The position numbers were made by a program, and so were the translations under genes. Shown in pieces: positions 17,031 to 26,532 of a stretch of 26,532 nt of DNA. Under the pieces are notes generated by a model. The model did not search any database and was not told where the DNA came from. It was given only the letters and a program-made list of their open reading frames with translations. Position 1 is the first letter of the stretch, and each line of letters opens with the position of its first letter. This stretch comes from Gnetum montanum (Eukaryota; Streptophyta; Gnetopsida; Gnetales; Gnetaceae), in NCBI GenBank assembly GCA_015680685.1, contig MNCI01014593.1:147280-173811 (forward strand), read 5' to 3'.

Positions 17031-19600
17031 ATTTTTAGTTTGAAGGAAGCTTTGAAGATTCAAATGATAGCGAGGTGTTTGGGAAATTAGCCACTTGTGG
17101 TTGTAAGGACTTCGTTAGACTATTGGTTCTAAAGAAGGATCTTTTCTTTGATTGGTTACCCAAACCAACAGGAGGTTGAGGATTGATAGCCCTTGTAGCA
17201 TTATGTTGCTATAGCTAGGTAAGAAGCTTTCCCTACATAGTTGGAGCAGGTGGTAATGGAGTTGAGGGTGGAACAAATGTGGATAGATGAGAAGGATAGT
17301 ACATATGTGGAGCATCGCCCCTAAAAGAAGAAGTTCTATAGTACTCGGGGATCTGGTACTGAGGCTGAAGAGTAACATGACTAGTAGAGTCACATGGACA
17401 AATCGGCTACTGAACGTAATACCCATATGGGTCAGGTTGATGGTAAGCGTACTATTGACATGGTGGTGCCATTCCCCATGATTGTGGATGTTGCCACCAT
17501 TGATACTGTTCATTCGGTTGTGGTGGAGCTCCACTTGGATAATATGTCAAAGGTTGCTAAAACTGCCTTGGGTTACCTTGAGGATAAGGTAATCTTATGG
17601 GTGCTTACTGTCTGTTTAATCATGGGTTTAATGCATACACCCCAGACTCTTGCAGATGTGACACCACTAGGCAATATCCCTTAGGATGGTCATATTGGCA
17701 AATCTCACATCTGCCATCATCGTCCATGTTTGAATCCGCAACCTCTTCAATGACGGAAACCTTGCCCTTACCCTTATTACGTGCATACTCAGCTTCTTTC
17801 TTCTTCCTTCTCTTTTGGTCACTACTTTGTTCTCTAGACTCATCTACTATTTTTAAGATGATTTGAAAATTTTCATCTAGGGAATTCCACATTTGATCCA
17901 CCTTTGCTGGTACTTTTGATGCAAATTTTTGAATAGGCAAAGTCTTTCTATTCACCATATCTTCAAGTGGTGACTCTTCTTCATCTTTGCAAAATCTAAT
18001 TTCCTTCTTTCGAAGGGAAGGATCTCTATTGTACTCCTGCACACTTTCCCTTTTCCTCAACTCACCTTCCTCCTTAGCAACTTGCTCCAATAATATTTGT
18101 ATTTGATGGGCTTTGATCTTGAATAGTCTTCCTTGGGCATAAGTCCCAAGGGTTCTTCGCATTTCATACCTAAACACATCTATGAGATGATGTAGTTGTT
18201 CCGTTTGTGAGTAACCATGGCCAAGGCAATGAAGTAATAATGTATAATATTCGCCCATGGTAGCATCCAAGGGTTCATGTCCTCCTTGTTTCCATTCTTG
18301 GATTTACTTACACAAGTTGGATAGCCGAGAGTACATTTGATACTTATCGTTGAATAGTTCTAACATGGTACTCCATCAACAAATGGATTTCGGTTCTAAG
18401 AATTGGTACCAACTTTCTGCTTCCTTGATTAGTGTTCGTGGAAACAACTTTAGCTTTTTCCACTCATTTTCTATATTTTGCAAGGCACATGCGTCATGGA
18501 ATTCTTATAAATGGTTTTGAGGATCAGCATTGTATCCCCCTTCAAATCATGGGATGTTATTCATGTCTAGTCTTTTGATCCTATTATCCTTCTGGTGCCT
18601 GGTTGGGATCCTAATAGCCTCTGTGATATCTAACATACTTCAGGTGACGAGTAGGGGTTCATCGTAATCATGCTGTCTATGATGCCTATGTTGTTCCCTA
18701 CTCTTCCTTCTTTCGTGATGTGTGTCTTTGGAATGCCCTCATCCCCTTTCTTTACTATCTTGTTAATGATTTCTATCTCACCTACCCTTATCCTCATGGT
18801 CTCATCCTTTGCGATTGCGTTCAGATCCCAAAGGAGGTGGGGAAAGAGATAATGAAGGTGAAGAGGAAGGAGAACTGGCATCGTGATGATTCCTATCATC
18901 TTCTCTTTAGTGATCATGGCCTTGATCGTGGTTACGATCGGAATGTCTGTCATTGTCATGTGTTCATGTTCCTTTTTTGGACCCTTTATGCCTATTGGTA
19001 CCAGAACCTGGGTTATGAATAGTTGAATGAAGATTTTGATATCCAACTCCTTGATCAAAGTCAACAAGAGGAACATCGTTTTGTGGAAAACCTCCCAAGA
19101 TAGGTTCATACCCTAATTTTCACTTAGGACATATGGGACATCTTGAGACCACTTTCCCTTCATGGATTTGTAATGTCTCTCTTGTTGTAGGTTCCTCTGA
19201 TGTTGTACCTCCGTGGGTTGATACTCTCTAGAATCGTGTTCATGCACAACGTACTCTGACTGTATGTGCTGCATACCAATTCATGTGAGAGCATGAAGAG
19301 GCATGCTCGAGATTGAACGATTGAGAGGTAACACTATGTTACCTTCTAAATCACATCATCACAACTGTTCATCTTGGTGGAGGATAAAGGGAAATTCTAG
19401 TATATACTCATTAGGATGAGTGTATACCAAGCGAAATTGTTGGGACATTGGCAGATCATCATGTGCACCCTACCTCCGATTGTTCATGGTGTTGGACCTA
19501 GTCGGTGAAGAACTTTCATGAGAAGAAGGAGACATGATTAATTATTCAGTGTGCAATACCCTTTTTTGGTAATTGTAAGATGGTTGACCTTAAGGGTTCA
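17031..19600 (-). pseudogene. gag of element B, decayed
   Basis: The minus-strand Gag is the best preserved in the window. A stop-free run of 216 codons (17620-18270) includes DATMGEYYTLLLHCLGHGY and ends after a zinc knuckle at 17671-17709, CEICQYDHPKGYC, spacing C-X2-C-X3-H-X4-C. Upstream (18270-18630) are NDKYQMYSR and EAESWYQFLEP, typical of the gag core. Further upstream (about 18660-18965) is a low-complexity region rich in Asp, His, Arg and Ser. Downstream of the knuckle is a Gln/Pro-rich linker leading into the protease. Several stops and probable frameshifts remain. It follows a PBS and LTR5, giving the order LTR, PBS, gag, protease. Confidence 0.82.
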
Positions 19601-19652
19601 TTCCAACGATGGAAGGATTTCCTAATTTCTAATCAGTGCACAAACAACAAAA

Positions 19653-19670
19653 TACCCGGCAATGGTGACA
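19653..19670 (-). other. Primer-binding site of element B, tRNA-Asp-like
   Basis: On the minus strand TGTCACCATTGCCGGGTA matches 14 of 18 bases of the tRNA-Asp complement. It lies one base after the end of LTR5. Confidence 0.7.
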
Positions 19671-19981
19671 ACGATGGGCGGCGAGGTACCCCTATGTCCA
19701 ACCATATGAATACGAGCATTCACGTGCGATCTGGTTGAATTCCAAGGATTAAGTGCTTATGCACTTACACAGAACAAGGATGAGTTATGCAGTTGTTGCC
19801 TTCCCAAGCTTACTTGTAAGGCACAATTGTATGGTTAAGTAAACTCGAGGTATATGATTTTTATGTTTTTTATATTTTCTATCTTTGGAATGGAAATAAT
19901 TATAACTTTGGAATGGAAAAATTGCAAGAGTTCAACTAAAAGACTAAAAAAATAATACTCAAACCAAACACCCTTATCTTT

Positions 19982-19989
19982 TATTTATA
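19982..19989 (-). promoter_or_regulatory. TATA box of LTR5
   Basis: On the minus strand the sequence reads CTATAAATAAAAG. It lies just downstream of the CGATATCG cluster. Confidence 0.6.
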
Positions 19990-20020
19990 GCTAATGAGAT
20001 AGGTTCCAACATCGCATGCC

Positions 20021-20078
20021 CGATATCGCTTCGGCACCTCCGATATCGCGTATCCGATATCGAGGGTCCAATATCGGG
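20021..20078 (-). promoter_or_regulatory. CGATATCG cluster in LTR5 U3
   Basis: Three perfect CGATATCG palindromes (20021-20028, 20041-20048, 20055-20062) and one variant (CAATATCGGG from about 20069) fall within 58 bp upstream of the TATA box on the minus strand. The spacing is irregular. A regulatory role is inferred from position. Confidence 0.5.
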
Positions 20079-20105
20079 ACTCATTAGTAAGTATAGAGAA
20101 CATCA

Positions 20106-20118
20106 AATCCCCTTAAAG
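20106..20118 (-). other. Polypurine tract of element A
   Basis: On the minus strand CTTTAAGGGGATT lies directly before the LTR5 start TGATG. Confidence 0.5.
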
Positions 20119-20571
20119 TCACATCCTTATTAATCCATTTAATCCTTCCCAAGTTTGAAAACTACCAAGGTCACAAGTTCATTAAAATTTTCATTAAGGA
20201 AGGGACCTCATATTTCCAAAACAAGGAATACCATAGAGTTTGTGGATGGGTGGATGATGTGGAATGACTATCTATTCCATAAAAAAGAAACCATGTCTTA
20301 GTTATCAATACCAAAATTCAAAGATAGAATCCAATCATTAGCAATCAAATAACATTAAGTACAAACCATCATCAATAGTAGCTATAGTTGCACTTAGTCT
20401 TGGCGAAAATAAAGAAAAAAAGTAAAACAAACATTAGAAAAATTCAACCAAATAAAGTAAAATATAAAAGAAATTGTAAAATATGTGAAAAAGAGAAAAA
20501 TGTACTAATGATGTTGTAAAAAAAACGTAAAAACAAAAAAGGGGTAAAAACTGAGATGCCACTTTGGTTGA
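20119..20571 (-). other. 3' untranslated region of element A
   Basis: This AT-rich stretch lies between the end of pol and the PPT. It resembles the start of the spacer in copy 2 (from 11061) and contains no extra ORF. That contrasts with the 2.7 kb ORF of the plus-strand copies. Confidence 0.55.
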
Positions 20572-23500
20572 TTAGCATCGATGACCATCTCCCCCACAAT
20601 TTAGTTGGAAGGAGGAAATTTGACAAATTGAGCATGCTTGTCTATTTGAGGAGGTGTTGCAACCACTAGGTCTCTTAGGCTCATGGAAAGGTTTAATTTG
20701 TTGCATGTTGATCAACAATATCTTATTTGGGCTTTTAGGTTTGTATATCAGCATAGCCCTAGAAGGAAAGGTTTCATAGATGATGTAAGGCTCTTTCCAC
20801 AACGTTTAGAACTTAGTTCTTTGTAGCACATGTGTGGGGTTCCAATAAAGGACCTTGTTTCCCAGTTGAAATTTTACCTTCCTTATTTTGAGGTCATGGT
20901 GTTGCTTATTGAATGCCTTATGCAACTCATTAGATGACATGGCTACCAATTGGTTGTCATCTAGCAAGTTGAGGTTCATTAGTCTTTCTTTTTATGCTAG
21001 AGTCAAGTCAAGGTCAAGGTCACAAGCTCTTGAAAGGATACAAAGCTCAAATTGAATAGGTAGAGTTCATAATTTTTTGTACACTAGCTCATAGGAAGAA
21101 TAGACTATAGGAAGTTTTTATGTGGAGAGGTAGGCCTAAAGGGTATCGTTAAGTTTAGTGCTCCAGTCTCTCCTATATTTGCTAATCATTCTTGTTAAAA
21201 TCTTAGTGATCTTTCTATTCATAACCTTAACTTAACCATTGACTTGGGGATGGTAAGGTGTTGTTAATTTATGTTCTACCCCCAAGTGTTGCATGAGCTT
21301 CAAAAAGGTAGTGCCTGTAAAGTGAGTACCATTATTAGAAATAAGTGCATGTGGCACACCAAACCTATTTACAACATTTTTTTGTATAAACCGAGTAGCT
21401 ATAGAAGATGTATAGTTAGTGATAGCTGCTATTTTTGCCCATTTTGTACAATAGTTAACAGTGACTATGATGTATGCCTTTCCATTTGACATTGATGTGA
21501 TGGGACCCATGAAGTTAATGCCTTAGATGTCGAAGGGTTCTAGTGGTTGGATCCACTACTGAGGCCCCTTCATACAAGTGGTCATTCCAACATCACATTG
21601 GCAACATTCACAAAAGTAGATGAATTGGTGAGCATCCCTAAAAAGTGTTGGCTAATAATACCTTTCCATTACGATCTTAATGGTTGTGTGTCTCCTAGCA
21701 TAGTGGGCTCTAGAAGGACCTTCGTGAGCATCTTAGAGAATACATAGTTGATAAGCATTAGAGACATACCAATGAACAAGGCCATTGGTGCACACCTTGT
21801 AAAGGTGTCCATTGATTTCCATGAAGTGTTTCACCTAGTGAAGAAACTGTTATTTCTTCTTGTGTTCTAATTCTTGTGGCATATCCTAAATGAGAAGATA
21901 GGTAAGAATGTCATCATACCAATTAGGCTAATTGGGCATTTGTTTAGTTATAGCCTGAGCAAGGAAAAGTTCATCAGGAAATTCATTAGATAGTGGGCTT
22001 TCCTCCTCTTTATTGTTCCATCGCACTTGAGACAAGTGGTCGAAGACCATGTTCTTAGTTTCCTTTCAATCTACCATCATAAGATCAAATTATTGTAGGA
22101 TCACAAGCCACTGTATGACATGGGGGCTCACCATTAGTTTATTCATTAGGAACTAGATTACACTATGATTTGTGTGCACAAACACCTTGTACCCAAGCAC
22201 ATAGTGCCTACATTTCTCCAAGGTGAACACCACTACCATCAGTTCTTTCTTTGTTATGGTGTAATTTAGTTGTGTACCCACAATGCTTCGGCTCACGTAG
22301 TGGATGTAGTGAGGACATTTCAAATTGTCCAACTATGTGAGAATGACTCCCAAGACATAACTTGATGCATCTATCATGAAGTAAAATGGTTTGAACCAGT
22401 CAGGTGCTCATAGAATTGGAGTTTTCATGAGCTTCTTCTTAAGGTGTTGGAATGCATTCTCACATTCCTTAGTCTAGAAAAATAGAGCATCCTTCTTTGT
22501 CAACTCCACCAACGGTTTAGCAATCTTAGAGAAATTCTCTATGAATCGTTTGTAGTAGCTAGTGTGTCCAAGGAATGACCTAACATCTTTGACTATTTTT
22601 GGCTGTCTAGCAATTCCTTAGATGACCCTTATTTTTTCTAGGTCCATCTTGATCTTTTTTTTTTTAGATATTGTGTGCTCCAAAATAATGCCTTTTTGGA
22701 CCATTAGATGGCTATTCTACTAGTTGAGTTGAAGGTTTATCTTTACACACCTTTTTAACACTTGCTTAAGATGATCCAGGGCTTGATCAAATGTAGCCCC
22801 ATAGGTTGAGAAGTCATCCATGAAGACTTCCACCTCACTACCAATTTGCTATTGAAAGATGCTCAAGACAAGGCATTGGAAGGTTGCAGGGGCATTACAC
22901 AAACCAAATGACATCTTTCTATATGCAAAAGTACCCTAGGGACTTGTGAATGTTGTTTTGGCCTAATCCTATAGTATAATCTGAATTTGGTTATAGCCAC
23001 TATAACCATCTAAAAAGCTGTGGTAGAAAATGCCTAGAAATGATGTCCAACACCTGATCCACAAATGGCAATGGAAAATGATCTTTCTAAGTTTCCATGT
23101 TCAACAGCCTAAAATTGATACAAATCCTCCATTTGCCATCTTTCTTTAGCACTATCACAAGTGGGCTAACCCACTCACTATCTATAATGGGGTAGATGAA
23201 CCCCACTTCAAGGAGTTGTTTAATCTCCTTCTTGATGATCTACTTAAGTTTAGGGTTCAACTGCAATTGCAGCTACCTCTTTGACTTCATGGAAGGATCT
23301 ATGTAAATATGGTGTTTACATATCCTAGGATCAATTCTAGTGAGTTCAAAATATGATCAAGCAAAGACTGTTGGCCATTTTTTGACCACCTCCAATAGCT
23401 TCTTTTTCTGCATAGAAGCAAGTTTGCCATTGATAATAATCGGCTTCCCATTGTTTAGAAAAACATATTTCATTTTAATTGGTAAAGGTTTTAGCTCAAG

Positions 23501-24167
23501 GGGCTCCTATTGAAACTTTTAGGAATCTCCAACTCTTCCCAATTGGTGTCATCAAGTTTCCTATTGGAGAGTTGGGAATGAACTTGCTCTAGTTCATCCA
23601 TGTCTTCAACATAGACACTCAATAGGCTCTTAGTTGGTTCCATGCATATTGTTGAGCTACTATCAGGATCAACTATTAGCCACTATTTTATGGCTATTGC
23701 ATACATGCATCTTTGAATTTCGGAGACATCTACACATTGCTTGCATGTTGTGATGTTTGTAATTTTCATAGACCATAGTTTCTACATGTAGTTTCACCCT
23801 GTATCACTATACCAGATGCATGGAACTTGCTTCTTCTCTATCTTTCCAAATCTATTTTCCTTGGAAATCTCCAAAGAAAGGTCTTTGATACCTAGCCACA
23901 CAACAACGATGCTTAGCCAAGCCCTTCCCATGATGATTGGGAAGTTGCCCTTGCAGTTGTCAACTTAGATCACTAGGGAATTAGTAGGATAAGACCATCC
24001 ATAAATAGTGGTCACAATGTCCTCCACTAACCCCAAAGGAGTAGTGATGGACTTATTTTCCAACTCAAGATGAATGTTGCTCTTTTTGAGAGGTTATAGG
24101 CTTTGTACATCTCATGAGAAATCAATTCACACTAGAACTTGAGTCTAGAAGAGCCTTGCATGACTCA
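20572..24167 (-). pseudogene. pol of element A: protease, RT, RNase H, integrase
   Basis: A continuous but stop-ridden pol of about 3.6 kb on the minus strand. Protease: about 24167-23890, with ESCKALLDSSSSVN (catalytic Gly changed to Ser) and FPIIMGRAWLS-like sequence. RT: about 23225-22480, with SPLVIVLKKDGKWRICINF and the catalytic FMDDFS at about 22808-22825. RNase H: about 22440-22010, with FYFMIDASSYVLGVIL and LNYTITKKELMVVVF. Integrase: about 21800-20700, with a degraded Cys/His-rich N-terminus, the core VNYCTKW and SNNGTHF, then TTPYHPQVNG. Both first catalytic Asp positions of integrase read Asn. The C-terminus ends in CGGDGHRC. No chromodomain is seen. Gag is absent upstream. Confidence 0.85.
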
Positions 24168-24186
24168 TCCCTGGAAATAATGCCAA
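24168..24186 (-). other. Primer-binding site of element A, degenerate
   Basis: The minus strand reads TTGGCATTATTTCCAGGGA directly after the LTR4 end. It resembles the tRNA-Asp complement with mostly transition differences. Protease sequence begins at once after it, so gag has been deleted. The match could be partly fortuitous. Confidence 0.55.
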
Positions 24187-24994
24187 TAATGAGTAGCAAG
24201 TATACCCTATCTCCAACCATACGAATCACTAGCATTTACTAAGTGATCCGATTGCATTTTGTAGACTTTAGCTTTCTAAGTACAACTAGTTTAGGAGGTG
24301 AATCTACAAATCGTAATCATTGTCTTCTCAGTTCCACTTGTAAGGTGCAAGTGTATGGTTAAGTGTAATTGAGGCATTTGATTTTTATCATTTAAGTTGC
24401 CAAAGTGCTAGAAAATAAAGTGCTTAAGTGTTTAACTAATGTAATTACTAACTAATGTCTAACTAATTTTGGCATAAGCATCCATTCCCACTTTTTGTAC
24501 AAATCCTGAACATTTGCAATGCTACTGGGTTACTAAGCATTAGGGGCTACTAGGATTACCAAGTGTTAATGCGTGCTTAAAGTGGTCGTACTTATGTACG
24601 TTATTTAATCGATATTAATTACTTAATTATAATCCATTAAAGTGAAATTCATAAATAATAAATGACTAAGGAAAACATTAATCTATTTCAAGTGCTGCAA
24701 GGTTTGATCAAAAAAGTTTGTCTTTATTGTTGTTCACACTGAGGTGTTCAGGTACATCAGTGCTTGAATAAAGAGTCGTACACTTCTTTGACTCATATTG
24801 TGGACACTCAAAAAATATTCTAACTTTCAGAAGCAAAAACTGCAAGAGCTTCACTATAAATAAGGAATGGAATGTTTGGATCATGCACCCAAGTGTTGTA
24901 TTTATAGGCAAGCACACATCCCATGATATTTGATATCCAATAACGTAGCATGTGTTATGATATCAGGGCTCTGATATTGTAGCCTAATTTATCA
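24187..24994 (-). repeat. LTR4, 5' LTR of element A
   Basis: This LTR of about 808 bp runs on the minus strand from TGATAAAT to CTCATTA. It carries the family blocks, including AACACTTGGTAATCC (near 24565), the ACTTAACCATACA block, TATAAATA at 24899-24906 and an AATAAA at about 24723-24728. GATATC-containing palindromes lie upstream of the TATA box (24932-24937, 24958-24965). Its outer edge abuts LINE sequence. Confidence 0.72.
24899..24906 (-). promoter_or_regulatory. TATA box of LTR4
   Basis: On the minus strand the sequence reads GCCTATAAATAC. Confidence 0.65.
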
Positions 24995-25330
24995 AAGTAT
25001 TTTGAAGACTTTAAAGCCTTGTGGTTTATTAATAAAAATTTCAAATAATGTTGGTGAAATGAGACAACCTTGCTTTACTCTTATATTATTGTAAAACTAG
25101 CAAGATTGTTTAATTTCTTCATATTTTATTTCAAAAATTATTTCTTTGGATAAAATTGACTAAAGCAAAATAAACTTTTAGTTTGATAAGTTTCCAGCAT
25201 AATCATTCTTTTATAAGAGAATCAAATGTTGTAGAAAAATCAACAAAGTAAATAAATGTTTCATCTTGTTTACTTGTCCTTTGATTGCTCAATGCTTTTA
25301 TGTAAATCTTGCTTGTGAAATTGCACATAA
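24995..25330 (-). pseudogene. LINE (non-LTR) reverse transcriptase fragment
   Basis: The minus strand reads YFVDFSTTFDSL and, downstream in another frame, RVKQGCLISPTLFEIFINK. These correspond to the DF-x-x-A/T-FD motif and the GVKQGCPLSPTLF motif of non-LTR reverse transcriptases. The RTE-like clade, common in plants, fits best. Stops and frameshifts are frequent, and only about 100 codons remain. The catalytic DD segment should follow but is absent: LTR4 begins there, so element A probably inserted into the LINE remnant. Confidence 0.6.
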
Positions 25331-26159
25331 ATTAGGCTAACAGACTATTAAACCATTAGAAAATAGTGTTCCACCACAAGGCTAACACCTCATTATTTTA
25401 ATACTTAAAATGCCTAATTTAATATTTAAAATGAAACCAATTTATTATGTCCAAATGAAGATCTTAGGAATCTATTAGAATTAATTTGTAGGAGTTTGAT
25501 ATAAAATTAGATTATAGATATCCCAAATCATACATATTTATAGCTCCTTATAATAATACTTTTTGTCGGGCATTGGAAATTAAGATATCCTCTAAACATA
25601 TGGGGGACTTAAGTAACTGTATCCTACTATACATAGCTAATAAGATACTTTTGTAAAATTTAAGAAAAATGTAATAATGTCATAGCAATATCCCTATTTG
25701 ACTAATCAAAAAAGTGGAAACAATGCTAACAACAAAACTAGAAATAATGGTTAATTCAATATCTTTAGTTTACATTGGAATCACATTTTTGTTTTCAAAA
25801 AAATATATCATAAATTCCAATAAGGACCACCCATTGGATTGATGGTAGGATGTGATTTTTACTCATTGATCGACCTTCTTAGGACCTAGTTGATGGTATG
25901 AACATTGAGGCTCTAGGTGATAATCCTTTTGTATTAATAAATTCCAACATCGTTAAATCATTATATGTAATTCAAATAATTCTAAAACCTTTATATCATT
26001 ATATGAAATTTATAGTAAAGATAAATATTAATTCAAGTGATTGACTACCAAAAGATCATAGACATTTTTGTCAACTAGTGTATGAGATCTATTTCCTAAT
26101 GGCATAGATCTTGAATGAACTAATGAAGACTAGGAAATGATTAGTTGCAAAACACATCT
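25331..26159. other. AT-rich sequence, no gene recognised
   Basis: There is no sustained reading frame or repeat family that I recognise. It may be further LINE remnant or intergenic DNA. Confidence 0.5.
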
Positions 26160-26390
26160 CTAACAAGAAGGATGGTGTTGTGTATGGATCCATGAGCTAA
26201 GGAATACAAATTTGACTTCGAAAAAGGGTTTGCCCTTCCCGAGTAAATAAGTGTAGTTTAGATGCTCTGCAAAATTTTTTGTAGGCATCGAATATAAAAA
26301 TTCGGAACCTTGGCGCATGTTTTGATTGTGGGCCGTTATCCGACGTTGTAAATCGTCCTGTAAGGTGGGTTTGTGACTCCCATCAAACAA
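26160..26390 (-). other. Unassigned small frame of 76 codons
   Basis: An open frame on the minus strand begins MFDGSHKPTLQDDLQRRI and ends HTQHHPSC. The stretch has more CpG and a more balanced composition than the AT-rich DNA to its left, which could mean a host exon or a younger insert. I recognise no domain, and no promoter or splice site is clear. It may not be a gene. Confidence 0.2.
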
Positions 26391-26532
26391 ACGGTTTAAG
26401 AATGCTCTTTGGTTGCTACTTGGAAAAACGTCATAAATTATGTTCGGAGCGAAAATATTTTCATGCCATTAACCTTACGGGCCGCCATATTTGGTTGACC
26501 ATAATAATTATGTCCATGCATTACCCACTAAA
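26391..26532. other. Window end, nothing recognised
   Basis: A short stretch without a feature I can support. Confidence 0.4.

Larger units (their letters stand above)
19672..20105 (-). repeat. LTR5, shared by elements A and B, internally deleted
   Basis: On the minus strand it starts TGATGTTC at 20105, has a TATA box at 19982-19989, and ends CCCATCG before a PBS. It shares with the other LTRs the ACTCTTGCA block after the TATA box and the ACTTAACCATACA block near the end. The roughly 400 bp between these, including the AACACTTGGTAA block, is missing, leaving about 434 bp. CTTTGGAATGGAAA is repeated at 19883 and 19906 near the join. It is preceded by a PPT and followed by a PBS. Confidence 0.7.

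Noticed and set aside
17115-17534. Minus-strand frame of 139 codons rich in His and Leu
   Set aside because: Another frame of the same strand gives the Gln/Pro-rich gag-protease linker seen in copy 2.
18630-19109. Minus-strand frame of 159 codons rich in Ile and Met
   Set aside because: The neighbouring frame encodes the charged gag region and joins the gag core; this one is an out-of-frame reading.
24165-24190. PBS of element A as plain protease coding sequence
   Set aside because: The frame could be read through it, but the match to the tRNA-Asp complement and position right after the LTR end fit a PBS better; confidence was kept moderate.

Overview
The window looks like nuclear DNA from a seed plant with a large, repeat-rich genome. 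It holds decayed Ty3/gypsy (Metaviridae) LTR retrotransposons, a degenerate LINE, and fragments of two plant genes: a PepN-type M1 aminopeptidase and an F-box protein of the At4g00755 type. I see no intact host gene, RNA gene, operon or CRISPR array. Nearly every coding remnant carries stops and frameshifts. Bases 3491-4261 are an assembly gap.

Layout, left to right. 1-3229 is the 3' end of one plus-strand element (copy 1): a coiled-coil extra ORF, a polypurine tract and a 3' LTR. 3237-3466 is an antisense scrap of protease/RT linker, running into the gap. 4262-4719 looks like part of an unrelated minus-strand LTR with a TATA box and an eight-copy enhancer-like repeat. 5239-6362 is a minus-strand chimera of the F-box and aminopeptidase fragments. 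6496-6658 is an antisense protease scrap of element B.

6659-16784 is an apparently complete plus-strand element (copy 2): 5' LTR, tRNA-Asp-like PBS, gag, protease, a large extra ORF, PPT and 3' LTR, with no reverse transcriptase, RNase H or integrase. It sits inside the antisense protease gene of element B, whose gag, PBS and 5' LTR follow at 16785-20105. Element A, also minus-strand, then runs 24994 to 19672: LTR, PBS, protease, RT, RNase H, integrase and PPT. It shares LTR5 (19672-20105) with element B and lacks gag. Element A's outer LTR interrupts an antisense LINE reverse transcriptase at about 25.0-25.3 kb. The right end is AT-rich with no gene I recognise.

How the parts relate: the plus-strand elements and element A are complementary deletion forms of one lineage. 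Copy 2 keeps gag and protease, drops the rest of pol and carries an extra 3' ORF. Element A keeps pol and drops gag. Copy 2 resembles the TR-GAG class of non-autonomous LTR elements, but the added 3' ORF, present in both plus-strand copies, is unusual. This is the best candidate here for an under-described system. tRNA-Asp-like PBS sites and protein features suggest an Athila-like lineage, but no search or tree could be run.
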